Below are positions 22,890 to 34,680 of a stretch of 64,000 nt of DNA, one piece after another. The notes under the pieces are model-generated. The model searched no databases, was not told where the DNA came from, and saw only the letters and a program-made list of their open reading frames with translations. A program made the position numbers and the translations under genes. Numbering within the stretch: the stretch's first letter is position 1; each line of letters opens with the position of its first letter. The DNA comes from Cymbomonas tetramitiformis (taxonomy: Eukaryota; Chlorophyta; Pyramimonadophyceae; Pyramimonadales; Pyramimonadaceae): positions 41,228-105,227 of the forward strand of contig LGRX02027141.1 of assembly GCA_001247695.2 (NCBI GenBank), read 5' to 3'.

Positions 22890-23640
22890 AGCAGTCCTAC
22901 CCCGGATTGTGTCGAGCGCTCGCGCTTTACCGGCCAATCATGATACGATAGCATCTCAGCAGCCCTACCCCGGATTGTTTCAACCGTTCGGTCGTAACCG
23001 ACAACGAGAGAAACGTTTAACAATTCAAAATTATACCACGAAGATATATATACTGTTTTCCATCCATGCCAGCAGTCCTACCATGAATGTGTCGAGCGCT
23101 CGCGTTATACCGACCAATCATGATACGATAGCATCTCAGCAGTCCTACCTTGGATTGTTTCGACCGTTCGGTCGTAACCGACAACGAGAGACACGGGTAA
23201 CAATTCCATATTTTACCCCGAAGATATGCGGAATTTACAATTATGAATTTGTCGCAAAACTGCTCTAATAACAGGTTTACCGATCTCGGCAGTCCTACCT
23301 TGGATTGTTTCGACCGTTCGGTCGTAACCGACAACGAGAGATACGGGTAACAATTCCATATTTTACCCCGAAGATATGCGGAATTTACAATTATGAATTT
23401 GTCGCAAAACTGCTCTAATAACAGGTTTACCGATCTCAGCAGTCCTACCCCGGATTGTTTCGACCGTTCGGTCGTAACCGACAACGAGAGACACGGGTAA
23501 CAATTCCATATTTTACCCCGAAGATACGCGGAATTCACAATTATGAATTTGTCGCAAAACTGCTCTAATAACAGGTTTACCGATCTCAGCAGTCCTACCC
23601 CGGATTGTTTCGACCGTTCGGTCGTAACCGACAATGACGT
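22890..23640. repeat. subterminal tandem repeats of the MULE, 151-bp period
   Basis: CAGCAGTCCTACC...GGATTGTTTCGACCGTTCGGTCGTAACCGACAA recurs at about 22890, 22960, 23070, 23140, 23290, 23440 and 23590. The last three are spaced 151 bp. CGACCGTTCGGTCG is itself a palindrome. It probably acts as a transposase-binding or promoter region. Minus-strand frames here merely translate the repeat. Confidence 0.8.
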
Positions 23641-24133
23641 ACCTCCGTCGTATCGCCAATCAGCGACGCGATACGTACTCGAGCACCCTGCGCTGCGCCC
23701 AGCTCCCATCTAATTTCGAAAAGTCCAAGTTTCTAGTTCCTTCCCAACTGCTCATTCCCCGAAATCACCTTAAGCCGCCACCCACTCTCTGCCAGCTAAA
23801 TTCGTCCCAAACGTTTTACAGAGAAGTTCGCTTGCGTGAATATCTAGCGGATTTTTTGACGGACCAATTCTAATCCAACACGATGAGCCCGCCGCCCCCC
23901 GCCCTCCGCCAGCTCAAATGTTGCCCCACGCTGTCCCAAATATCCTGTCCGCATGCGCTTTGCTGGCACTCTGGGCGTCCGTCGCGGCTTCCATGGGACG
24001 TTTCTTAGCTGGCCACGGTTTCTCTGGCAAGGAAATCACCTCACCCGCCGGCTTCTGAGGGATGTGTACTTAAGGTAAGTTCTCTTCGTTGAGCTCAGTG
24101 TTTTTTAAAGTTCCAGCGCCGGTCCCACATACA

Positions 24134-27100
24134 ATGAGCAGCGAAAACGCCACCCCTTTGCACCAGCGCGCTTTGCGCGCTGTGCAATTGTATTGCTCTC
24201 AACCTCCTGTCAATTTGGCCTGCTCGCAACCTTCTGTCGACCCGGCAATGCAGGCGTTTGACATCGCTGAGGAATGGTTCGATGTTAATCTAGAGGTTCC
24301 CATAACCACCCCTTCCCGTTGACTTCTTCAATTTAGTTCCTGACCTATTTCTGTTATGTGGCGTAGGTTGATGGATCTTCCAGAATTCGTCCTGCTTTCG
24401 CCCCGACCGCTGCGGATCGCTGCACATCTCCAGTTGCCTCGGAAGTTCGCCGCCCCTTGCAAGAAGTCCCAGTTAATAATGTTGCCACCTCCAAATCCCC
24501 TTCTTCAAGCCCTGCTGCCAAGAAGGTTGGTTCCTTCCTTCCACCCCCATTTTGCCTCTCCGTGCATTGCCCGTGATTGAACTCCTGCCTTAAACTTGCT
24601 CCTGCTATTAATACTCAATGTCTTTACGTGTGTGTGTTTCAGGCAAAAACGAAGGCTGTATGGACCCGCATCGCGGAGCGCGTGGCCTTCGCTTCCTTCA
24701 AGGAGCATCGTACTTTCGTCGAAGGAACTGGCATCCGCATGCGGCGAATCACCCAGTCTGAAAACTCCCGGACCTACGGGTGTAACACCCACGCCACCCA
24801 CGAGGGGGTAGCATGCCCTTATGCCGAAAAATACGTTTACAGCGCTCAGACCCGCCTCTGGGAAGTGTTCCATAACGGCTTCCCTCACGCTGAATGTGTT
24901 ACCGCGGGTCCCGAAACTGGTGTCCCAGTTAGATTCCGCGCAACGTTGACCGAACTTGCTGCAGCTCGCCGTGGGCAACCAGCAGTAGCACTGAATGACC
25001 TACTTCAAAAACACTGGGATGGTACCGAGAAATCTAAGCAGGAACTGCCTACCTTGAAGCAAGTTCAAAACTTCGTTGGTCGCCTCAAAGAACCGACCTG
25101 CGGTGAGAACCCTTCTCTATGACGAATCTCTATTGTTTTTTAATGTAATCCGGTCACTTTTTCGTGGACCGCACGTTGTGCAATACGCACATTTTAGTTT
25201 GCCATCATCTATTACTTCGGTACTTACGTTTTTGTATCCTGCTGTTTTGCAGAAATCGACACCGTTGCCGGTTTGAGCGCTTGGGTTGTAAAACACTCTA
25301 TGCCCTCCGAGCGCTCGGAGTTCGATGCCTGGGCGTCGGGACGTGACCGTTGCGAAGCTTTTGTCGTCAGCTACGAACGGTACATCCGGTCCGCCTATCA
25401 TGTCTTGCAACATCTATACAGATTTTAGCACCTGCTGCCATGATTGCCCATGTTATTCGAGCCACGAGTAATTCTGACAACACCTATCCGTTCGTGGTGT
25501 CCTACGTAATGCTTGCTTGCCTTCAGATGATTGTTTACCTCTTTGACGTAGTGTTTTCAATTGTGATTTGTTTTTTGATAGACTAATATATTGTGCCTCT
25601 TGCCCTTTATTTCATTTTTAACAGGTGCGACCGTTATGGTCCTGCCATTGCCATGACCAACTTAATATTGGGGGAGAACATTCAACGGGAGCATTCTTCC
25701 CACGCGGATCACAACATCTTCACCGTCAAGGGCGATGCCTCCTTCGGAAAGCAGCAAGGCGAGTACATCCTCATCGACTTGGGCACCGATGGCGTCACCT
25801 TTGAGAAACCCCACCTTTGGAAGGTCATCACTGACAAGAGAAACTGTCCCCATCAGTCTTTCTACTTATTCCTCTACGTGATCGCTAAGAGCGAGTCCAT
25901 CTTTTCATACTTGGTCGGGTTGCGCGCCTTGATCAAGTACGCCAACGTCGCTTTTGGCATCGACCTCCCAATATCCATCGTTTGTGGCGATAACATGCGA
26001 GCGTTGACGGCAGCTGCAAATCAGATCGACAAACCTGGTGGCCTCGACATGGTATTGTCCATCCGAGATGTTGAACACGTGCGTCGGAAGTACTTGGAGA
26101 AAGTCCTCTTGTACGTATCCCCCCACCCAATCGCTGTGTATTCCAAACTTGATACGTGATAGCCTTTCCTTGAACATGTTTGCTGTTTATTATTGCTCTT
26201 TTGTATATGTCTTTTTGGGGAAAGATTTCTCGGGATAAAAAGTCTGTGGGCAATGTTATAAGTATTGTAAGCCATGTCGCCTCGGTTCGCCGTGTCAGAC
26301 GCATGCTTGTACTTGGCAGAAGCCCCGCCTTGGTCGGGCTCTGGTCAGCTCCGGAACGGGGCGCAGAGTTTCCGGGGGTTAGTTCCGAGTGATCTTTCCA
26401 CCCTTGTGACGTAGTGTTTTCACGCCTGCAACATGTTTACTGTTTATTATTGCTCTTATGTATATATGTCTGGTAAACAGGTATGTTCCTATGGAGTTGA
26501 AGGAACAGATCCTCAATGACCGACATCTTCTTGAGGACGCCTTCACCCTCGAGATGCGGAAGCTCATTGCGGACATCGCCAAGCGTGAGTGGGAAGGTCT
26601 CGGACTCCAAGCCTTTGTCAATGCGATCCGCAACTTTACTCATGGGGAGCATATCATGTTCTTTCGCGGTGCGAGCACCAATCCGGGTATCGCGGCCACC
26701 ATGCAATCAGACGAGCGTGGGCATAAAGAGGACCACCGTTTGGCCGATCGACACGCCACCCACCTCGTTGTGTTGGAGAAAACCGTCCCTGTGTTGTTGA
26801 GGAACCGCGCCTTCAAAAACAGAGACACATTCGCCCACTCCCTTCCGACCTACCCGACTGTTTTCTTGAAGCTTGCGTGTGAGCTTATGTCTTTGGAGTC
26901 AGAGGATGATCCTTGCAACTTCTACCTGTATCCCTCTCGCATCCATGGGTTCGACTTCATCTACATGAACTTGAACGCTACCGGTAAAGCTGTGACTGAG
27001 CTTCGTGTGAGCAAGTTTCGTCTCTTGATCCGCGGAGAGAATCCCCGCAACTTTTTTCACAGCTTGGACTTGGTGAGAAAGTACTCCGATGACATCGTGG

Positions 27101-27312
27101 AGTTGACATTCAACGTGGACGATCCCACCGATCCTGTCAATGGTGACGCATGTTCCTGCAAGTGGTTTTGGTATTGCAAGTGTTGCCCGCACATCTTGGC
27201 GGCTTACCACCTCCGTGATTGTCTTGACATCTTTGGGATGATGGAACGCGCCTTTCCCCATAACAAGCCGAAGACCATGTGTCAAAAACGGGCCGCAGAA
27301 GCTTGCAAGTAG
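24134..27312 (+). CDS. MULE transposase, six exons, 741 aa
   Basis: Exons 24134-24295, 24367-24525, 24643-25102, 25253-25379, 25625-26110 and 26481-27312 join with GT-AG at every border and in phase (2226 bases, one stop at the end). The enzyme cuts out and inserts the element. Residues 215-300 form the N-terminal zinc/WRKY-GCM1-like region (YGCNTH...ACPYAEKYVY...HAEC). The DDE core has D340 (VKGDASFG) and D425 (VCGDNMRAL), followed by DVEHVRRKY where MULEs usually have a C/H pattern. The C-terminal SWIM zinc finger is C689-x-C691, C700-x-H702 (CSCKWFWYCKCCPH). The ATG at 24134 follows the repeat-rich promoter. No stops or frameshifts are seen. Confidence 0.88.
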
Positions 27313-27796
27313 TGTGACGTAGCTTAACCCATGAACTGATACTGCTTGTAGCAATAGTCTTAGCTGTTGTACAATATGTCATTAATTTGTAACACGAAGG
27401 TGCTTGCCACTGAATATGCATGCAACTGAATATGCTTGCAACTGAATATGCTTGTCACCGAATATGTTATTGTTGCATGCTTTCCTTTGTATTGTGAATG
27501 TTGTCCCTTTTTTTATCTTTAAAATTGCACAATCAGATATTTCTGTCTTCAGATTTATGCCCGATCTATTTTCATAATTTGTTATCCTGTCTGTTTTCTG
27601 TCCAAGTAAATCAGGGCATCTGAAAATTTTCTGTGAATTTTCACGACAGAAATGAGCGTGGCACTCATGATTGTCGCACCTGCGACAAATATGAGCCCCC
27701 GGCTCATTTCTGTCGCACGGTATAATTCGAATCTATCTTGCGACACGACAAATAAAATACCCGGTGCGACAAATTTGAAGTGCTACCGCCAAAACA

Positions 27797-29437
27797 CACA
27801 AATATTGAAAATCATAAATCATGTGATACAACACCCACGCACCTGCCCTCCAAACAGTGATCGTTTCGTAGATGTCCTCGATGTACGTGCCGAAGAAACT
27901 GAGGTAAAGCTGAAAGTTTCAAACAAATACAATTAGAATAGTAAAGCACATAAGGAAAGTCAAGAAAGTCAGACCAGAATGAAAAGTTCAAAAGGGAGGA
28001 GGGACGCGCCATACGATGGCAGGGTCGGGTTTGACCCCGAGGCGGGACACGGACTGTCCCACTGCCCTGCCTCAATTTCCGGAGGCGTGAAAACGGAGAC
28101 CGTAAAAGGATGGCCGACGCACCTCCTCGCATAAAGTGTAAAGGGTAAGCCTCGTTGCGAGTGAACCATCTGTGGGAACTAAACAAAGCGTCAGAACACT
28201 TTAGCAGGAAAATAGTGCAAACACGGAATGCCGGAGTGAAAAAGCGACGTACCACGCGGGAAAAAAAAACTTGGTGTACTTCATCTCTCCGTAAGTACAG
28301 AATTCCTGGAGGGACACAACAATAGTAATAGTAAAAATGGGAACAGAGCACGCACTATCGGTGCGAAAGTTCTCACGTAGGGGGGTGGGCTACGCAGCTT
28401 AAAAAACACGGCATACAAGAATGATATACACGTACATTGGCACTTGTAGATAAGCATAAACCCACCTGTATGTTTCTTGACGTTCGATGCTGGGTATCTT
28501 CGTTGGCAACTGTGAATAAACTTCCACAAGTCTGCATTGTCAAACAACCAGGCTTAGAACAACATGGCAAGCAGTATAAATATCGATTGGTGAAAAACAT
28601 CAAGCAAAAGGAACTACGCACCTGGCATTCGACAGGGTCGGGTTTGACCCCGAGACGAGTCAAAGACTGTCGCACTGCCCTGCCTCTCAGAACGGTTGTG
28701 AAAATCTACCGGGCGAAAAACCTTAGTGAGAATCGGGGACCGGCATAAGAACGTGCAAGGGATGGAACCACAAGACGAAATGCCCGTGCGCAGGGCACGC
28801 ATAGATGGGAGCACATTTCTAAAAAAGTCGCGAAGTTAAACCCAGTGCGTGGAACACGCAGGGTACATAAGAGTTGCTGCAGCATGCAGCGCTCTTGTGT
28901 CCAACTTCGAACCGAGGTGTCGAATACTCACAGGAAACATGAATAAAATTGTACACCGGGGAAAGCAAGGAAAACGAGACAACGTATGCCGCGACCTGCA
29001 TAGCAAATTCAGAAGAGTAGCGGAAAGTGTGCACTGCAGAACTTGTTACCTGCAAAATCAACGAAATCAGCGAAGCATCATAAAACGCAAGCAGATGGCT
29101 CACTTTACACGTGCTGCATCGTCAAGGCAAATTTCGAATAATGAGGAGCCCTGGGTTCGCATCAGGATAAATGCTCACAAAAAAATCGTCATCGGGTCAA
29201 CGCAATGACGGATGTTGATGTTTTACACCCTTAGATTAAAGATGACAATAATCGCACCGCCAAATTCAAATTTAAATTATTCTCAGAATGTCATGAAATC
29301 GCGATCGATGCGATCGATCGGTGCGCTTCGAGGACTCCAAACTCGTGAAATGTACGCAATCCGACGTGGAAAGTAATAACGCAATGCTTCAACCGATATC
29401 AAATCCGACGTGGTCACTCTTAAAAATCCGATAAGCC
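27797..29437. other. rest of the hAT element, no clear genes
   Basis: Frames are short on both strands. A word of about 55 bases around GGGTCGGGTTTGACCCCGAG is present twice (28018-28072, 28633-28687). It contains a GGTTTGACC box that resembles a tRNA B box, but no tRNA fold. No hAT catalytic motifs were found on either strand. Confidence 0.45.
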
Positions 29438-29529
29438 AGTTATCGGTTTTCTACGGGGTGACACCACTGGCATCGTTGCGCTACCGCGCAACGATACCAG
29501 TGGTATCACCCCTCCGAAAACCGATAACT
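29438..29529. repeat. 92-bp near-perfect hairpin
   Basis: AGTTATCGGTTTTC...GAAAACCGATAACT with inner arms GGGGTG/CACCCC, ACCACTGG/CCAGTGGT and ATCGTTGCGC/GCGCAACGAT around a 4-base centre. It looks like a tiny foldback MITE inside the hAT element. Confidence 0.8.
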
Positions 29530-29639
29530 AGCTCGTATCGTTATCGTTCTCAGTCGATAGGTTCGAAAAATTATCGTTATCGTTCGATGATAAAATTTGA
29601 CTTATTCATCGTTATTTGATAAGTTCAAAAAATCACGAT

Positions 29640-29909
29640 ACCGAGCCTTGGTTGATATAGCCTCGGTAGAAATTTTGGGGTATCATATCAATTGATATTG
29701 CCTCGGTAGGAATCACTATCAATTGATGTGCATTTGCTAGAATTGCAATCAATTGATAATATAATGTAAAAATCACAATCAATCGATAGCTGACTTCTTT
29801 TATCACAATTTATTGATAGGACAATTTAGGATATTACTATTAATCAATTGAAAATTTGGAATAATAAAAAACTATCGATACTGCTTGTTCCAACCGATTC
29901 CATGCCTTG
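29640..29909. repeat. right subterminal ATCAATTGAT repeats and TIR
   Basis: Counterpart of 20820-21110: TATCAATTGATA-like words at about 29687, 29719, 29748, 29780 and later, then the terminal CGATTCCATGCCTTG. Confidence 0.7.
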
Positions 29910-30018
29910 ATATATAATGCATCTGTGACCTAGGTATCTGTCACCAAGTACTGTACGAGTACTGGTACAGTCGAACGGAGTCATGCACGTTATGACCTAC
30001 GGTGCACTGAATCCAGCA

Positions 30019-30960
30019 AGAAGCAAGGGAGCTCAAAATCCAGGGCTCGCCCTTATCCCACCACCTTCCTTTCAAAAAAGTCACAGACAAAAGTGGGAAC
30101 TGGTTCAAAAGAGTGAGCTACATGCTGTCAAAGTATGGCTACTCTATAGACACAAAGCATTCCACTTTTCAGGATTACGAGGAGCTATAAACCTTCCTTT
30201 ACTCGTCACTCCCGAAACCTGTGTATGAGAAGATAAGTATGCTAGTGGCAACCCGGAATCTCAGATACATGGGTTCCTTTCTCCAGCCATGTGGAGGGCT
30301 TATGCTTAGTTAGGAAGAACTACGGGCAAAGCATAGCCTACAAGGAACCGAACCCCCATCATGGTTTTCAGCCCTTCAGACAGAAGTTATTTGTGATGAG
30401 TCCGAAGCAGAGCTACGGAAGGTTAAATCTAAATACAGAGACACACCGCAAGCCCCGGAGGAGGGCATGATGTGCTGGAAAGGGACAGGAATGGGCCAGG
30501 AAGGGATAGAGCTAGTCAAAGTTCAGAGACATGACACCGGGTTAGGTACTTTACAATTGGAACAATACACCAAGGATCAAGAAGGGAGATACAGACCAGA
30601 CAAAGCAGGAGTGAAGACTTTACCAGTCAATGAATATCAGATACTGCAGGACGGGACAACATTGATGCCGGTGGACCAAAACATTTTGAGAATGAATGCC
30701 AACAACACAGCAAAGATCAATATAGGAGAAGGCTCGGGAACCGAGATATACTTAGAATATGTTGAAAATAGACTCAAAGACCTGTTCAGAGTAAGGTGCA
30801 ATAATTCATGTGCAGCGGATAACAGTGAATTTAGCTGCCCGAGTGCATCAGAAGATGAGGAACAGGGCACACATGAAAGTGCAGATCCCAGGGTTCCCTT
30901 TGATTTTGCAAGTCACGGTTCGCTCTACCTACAAAAGCTCATCTTTTGCAAGCTATGGAG
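30019..30960 (+). pseudogene. LINE remnant, 3' part
   Basis: After the AGAAG duplication the LINE continues (KKVTDKSGNWFKRV, GYSIDTKHSTFQDYEEL, then a stop). The largest frame, 30467-31009, is rich in Gly, Asp and Thr and contains RYRPDKAGVKTLPVNEYQIL. It is probably the region after the reverse transcriptase, but no RNase H or zinc motif is recognisable. Two internal stops are seen. Confidence 0.55.
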
Positions 30961-31190
30961 TAACCGCAGTAACCAGTTAGGCCAGTTAATAGTTAGACCC
31001 AGTTACTAGCAGTTATTGTTACTAACTAGTAAATCAATTTTATTTTTATTAACTAACTGACCCTAGCTAGTAAATCAATTCGCACTAACCGTTTGTAGCT
31101 AGTAAATCAATTTTATTATCGAATTAACTACTTAGTGGCAGTAACGAGCTGACCCCCCCCAAAATTTATTAATTGCCAGTTAATCACCCC
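30958..31190. repeat. AACTAGTAAATCAATT repeat cluster upstream of the hAT gene
   Basis: Words such as AGTAACCAGTTA and CTAGTAAATCAATTTTATT occur four or more times and match the cluster at 1375-1550. They probably belong to the 5' subterminal part of the chromodomain-hAT element. I could not define its exact end. Confidence 0.5.
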
Positions 31191-33060
31191 CCCTGGGTCC
31201 ACGTGGGCGAAAAATCTGAAAATGACGAATTTGCAATTTCGAATTTGGAATTTTCGATTTTCCGACGGACTCGAGACGCAGCGCAGACTTGAGACTGCCG
31301 AAACGATACTGTACTGTCGGAGCGCGAGACGACATCCGACATCCTGATGCTCACGCGTGTGACACTCCGATGTTGAATTGTCTTCACACGAGCCAAGATA
31401 TCTGATATGAATGGTTTCTGGCCAGTCGAGTGACCGTTCCGTTGTAAACAGCAGTCCGCTGTACAGAAAGGTATACGCTGTGCTGGAACCGAAGGTTAAG
31501 GATGGGACGTATGAAGAAAAAGTTGACGTCTGAAACTTCCAAGGGCGGTCCTAGAGGTGGGAGCGCGGAGGTTTCAGCTGTCGTGGACGGTAAGAAGGGC
31601 GGGATTCAGCGAACCCGCAAGCATTTGGCGGACAGCGCTAGCGGCTTGGAGGAGTACTTTATTGAGGACGATCATCGCCATGCGGTGGACCAAAGGCCGC
31701 CGTGATTGGTTGGTGCGTTGGAAAGGGTATGGCGCAAAGGATGACACAGACTTGGGAGCCGATCGAGCACCTTGCAGGTGCGCGCAGCAAGGAACTCAAC
31801 ATTTTAGGGTTTCCAAATATGCCTGTGCTCGCGCGTTGCGTTCTTCTATTGCGTATCGATGATAGTGGGAAAATGAATTTGGGAGAGGGATGCTGCAACA
31901 AAGTCGTTCGTTATTTTGTGTCATCTTACTGAACGCCTTTGCGTGTTTGGAACATGGTTGTAGGTGCGGAGGAGTACATCAGCAGATTTGACCAGGAGCA
32001 ACTCGACAAGAATGAAGAGGCAGCGGCTGCGGTGGCCAAGAAACAGCAAGCTGCGCGGGATGCGCAGTCAACGGCAGCGCTTGCGAGGGAAGCTGAGATT
32101 GAGGCTGAACGCCAACGACAAAAGGCGCAGTTGAAGAACAAGAAGTCCAAGCGCACCCGTCCCCCTGGTGGGCTTATTTCAGGGAGGGTGTGGCCAACAC
32201 CACCCATGTGTATTGTACGCTGCCCTCAAAGAATGATCCCACGAAGGAGTGTGGGGGAGCTATCGCTAGGAGCGCCTGCCCTAGTGGATTACAGAGCCAT
32301 TGTTTGTACATGCACAACCAGGTCTGGAAGGAGGTCGACGCTAGAATTCGACAGGAGAAGGAGGAGAAGGTCGTGTCACTTTCGGAGGTTTCACGTGGGC
32401 CCAACCAATCTAACACGCTGACAGGAAAGGAGGGAAGTGTTTGGTCTGAAATTCGCAAGGCGGACATCGACGAGAAGTTGAGTTTTTGGGTCGCGAAGAA
32501 AAAACGGCCTGTGGCCTTGTTGGAGGACGAGGAGTATCGATGGACGTGGCGGGATGCGACTCGTGGGGCCTACCAGCCCCCTGGCCACACGAAGGCGAAG
32601 AAGGAGATCACTCGCATGTCACATAAAGGTGAGCTCACTTTCACTGATAGTTCACAACAAGGTGGATCGGAAACCTGTTAAGTGTTTGCGTGTTCCCTTG
32701 ATACTGTATTTTGTGATCTTGCTCGCGTTTCTCATACGTAGTGTTTTACAAGCATACTATGTTTTGTTGCTTTTCGGGACTATCGGGTTTGCACAGATCA
32801 CAACTGCACCAGTTACCCACGTTGGAGGGCACCGCGTTGCATGCACACATGAATTGAACATCTTGCAGATTGCACACCGCCGACCGCACACCGCACCTCC
32901 AACACTGTGGAGCATAGCATCTGAACAGGTTCGTAGATTATGTGAACTCATAGTAGTGTTTGATTGTGTTACAATGTTGTCACGAAAGCATGTAAACAAT
33001 ATTGTGATGTTACATATTTACATTCATATTGCCCTTACATTTGTGCGGTGTGCAATAGAA

Positions 33061-33975
33061 TAAGTGTCTCGAGCAATATCTCGAGAAGGGTCTCGAGCAG
33101 GGTCTCGAGCAGGGTCTCGAGCTGTGTCTCGACCTGCATCTCTTATTTCGAGCAATATCTCGAGCTGTGTCTCGAACAGTGTCTCGCGAGCTGTGTCTCG
33201 AGCAATATCTCGAGCTGTATCTCGAGCAATATCTAGAGTTGTGTCTCGAGTTGTGTCTCGAGCAATATCTCGAGCCATATCTCGAGCTGTGTCTCGAGCT
33301 GCATCTCCTATCTCGAGCTGTGTCTCGAACAGTGTCTCGAGCTGCATCTCCTATCTCGAGCAATATCTCGAGCCGTGTCTCGAACAGTGTCTCGAGCTAT
33401 ATCTCGAGCCGTGTCTCGAGCAATATCTCGAGCTGTATCTCGAGCAATATCTCGAGCCATATCTCGAGCTGTGTCTCGAGCTGCATCTCCTATCTCGAGC
33501 AATATCTCGAGCCGTGTCTCGAACAGAGTCTCGAGCTGCATCTTCTATCTCGAGCAATATCTCGAGCTGTGTCTCGGACAGTGTCTCGAGCTATATCTCG
33601 AGCCGTGTCTCGAGCAATATCTCGAGTTGTGTCTCGAGCTATGCTGTATCTCGAGCAGGGTCTCGAGCTGTATCTCGAGCTGTATCTCGAGCAATATCTC
33701 GAGCTGTGTCTCGAGCAATATCTCGAGCTGTGTCTCGAGCTATATCTCGAGCAGGGTCTCGAGCCGTATCTCGAGCTGTGTCTCGAGCAATATCTCGAGC
33801 TGTGTCTCGAGCAATATCTCGAGCTGTGTCTCGAGCTGCATCTCCTATCTCGAGCAATATCTCGAGCTGTGTCTCGAACTGTGTCTCGAGTTGTATCTCG
33901 AGCAATATCTCGAGCTGTATCTCGAGCTATATCTCAAGCAGGGTCTCGAGCTATATCTCGAGCAGGGTCTCGAGC
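33061..33975. repeat. 12-bp TCTCGAGC satellite, about 75 copies
   Basis: The unit TCTCGAGCTGTG / TCTCGAGCAATA repeats for about 915 bp in the intron between the BED exon and the catalytic exon of the hAT gene. All frames stay open on both strands (Ser-Arg-Ala-Val type) because the unit is a multiple of three. None is a gene. Confidence 0.95.
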
Positions 33976-34680
33976 TATAGCCCCTGCTCTTTTTCCTTTT
34001 CCTCTCTCCTTCCCTCCTCTCTCCCCACTCCCTCTTGCTCTTTATGACCTTACTCATTAACTCCACGTGCACTTGGGTGGGTGGGCGGCTGGGCGGCTGG
34101 GCGCAGGAATGGAACGTGTTATGACGAAGAGCTCTATTCGGCGCCAAGAAGGCTTCAAGCCTTGCCTGGGTGGTGACATTTGGACTGATGGGGAGGTGTC
34201 CATCATGGCCATCCTACAGTACGCCATCGACCGCTCCTTTTTTGCCCCGGACGATAAGTACCACCGTCATCCCATTGGTTTTCATGTCGCCGAAGAGTTG
34301 GTCACCGCCGTTCCTTTTGACAAGGACGCCCACACCGGTGACAACATCGAGATTAAGTTGACCGCCGAGCTCGCCGCAGCCAACTTTCCTGTCACCGACC
34401 CAGGCATGGGCGTCTTCGACTGCGTGTCCCACAATGGGGCGAACATGGTCAATGGCATGAAGAAGTTGGGGGATGGCGCCGGTGACTGTGGCCCACACAC
34501 GATCGAGCTCTCGGCGAACTTATTCTATGAGACCGAGGGGTGTGACGCCGTCGCCAGGAAGATCAAGGGCATGGCCGCGCATTTCCACCAGATCGGAGGT
34601 GCCAACATGCACGACTTTCATGCATGTCAACGTGAATATGCCCTCCCGTCTAAGAAGCCCCAGAGCACCGGCAACAGTTG

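Larger units (their letters stand above)
22657..27787 (+). mobile_element. MULE (Mutator-like) transposon, 5131 bp
   Basis: The left end GGTAGCCCCTCATTTGTGTCGCACGG and the right end, read in reverse, GGTAGCACTTCAAATTTGTCGC... are inverted repeats. They continue through a nearly exact GGTATTTTATTTGTCGTGTCGCAA. GCCAAAACA is duplicated on both sides (22648-22656, 27788-27796), the 9-bp size typical of Mutator. Inside are promoter-proximal tandem repeats and an intact transposase gene, so this copy may be autonomous. It is the youngest layer of the nest. Confidence 0.95.
20820..29909. mobile_element. 9.1-kb hAT element in an LTR
   Basis: Ends are CAAGGCATGGAATCG on the left and CGATTCCATGCCTTG on the right. 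ATATATAA is duplicated (20812-20819, 29910-29917). CA ends with an 8-bp duplication point to hAT. Both end regions carry ATCAATTGAT repeats. A chromodomain frame (21350-21730) matches the family at 31502, but no hAT catalytic exons are visible, so this copy is likely non-autonomous. Without the MULE and its duplication it is about 3.95 kb. Confidence 0.9.
16473..30018 (-). mobile_element. gag-only copia-like LTR element, family 2, with nested insertions
   Basis: The left LTR is 16473-16665 (193 bp). The right LTR is 20728-20819 plus 29918-30018, split by a hAT element. The two LTRs read identical to me over 193 bases. AGAAG flanks the whole (16468-16472 and 30019-30023). The gag frame runs on the minus strand. 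On that strand the 5' LTR is followed at once by GGTTATGGGG, the copia-type primer site complementary to the anticodon loop of initiator tRNA-Met (CCCAUAACC). AGGGTGGTG precedes the 3' LTR. No pol genes are seen, so it depends on another element. Confidence 0.92.

Noticed and set aside
22890..23640. CRISPR-like array
   Set aside because: Units are 151 bp and fully repeated without unique spacers, inside a MULE of a eukaryote.
27812..29103. Minus-strand frames in the hAT element as hAT catalytic exons
   Set aside because: None of the hAT motifs (D-x-W, C..H, LDPR) is present.
33064..34060. Long open frames on both strands (up to 327 codons)
   Set aside because: They only translate a 12-bp satellite whose unit is a multiple of three.
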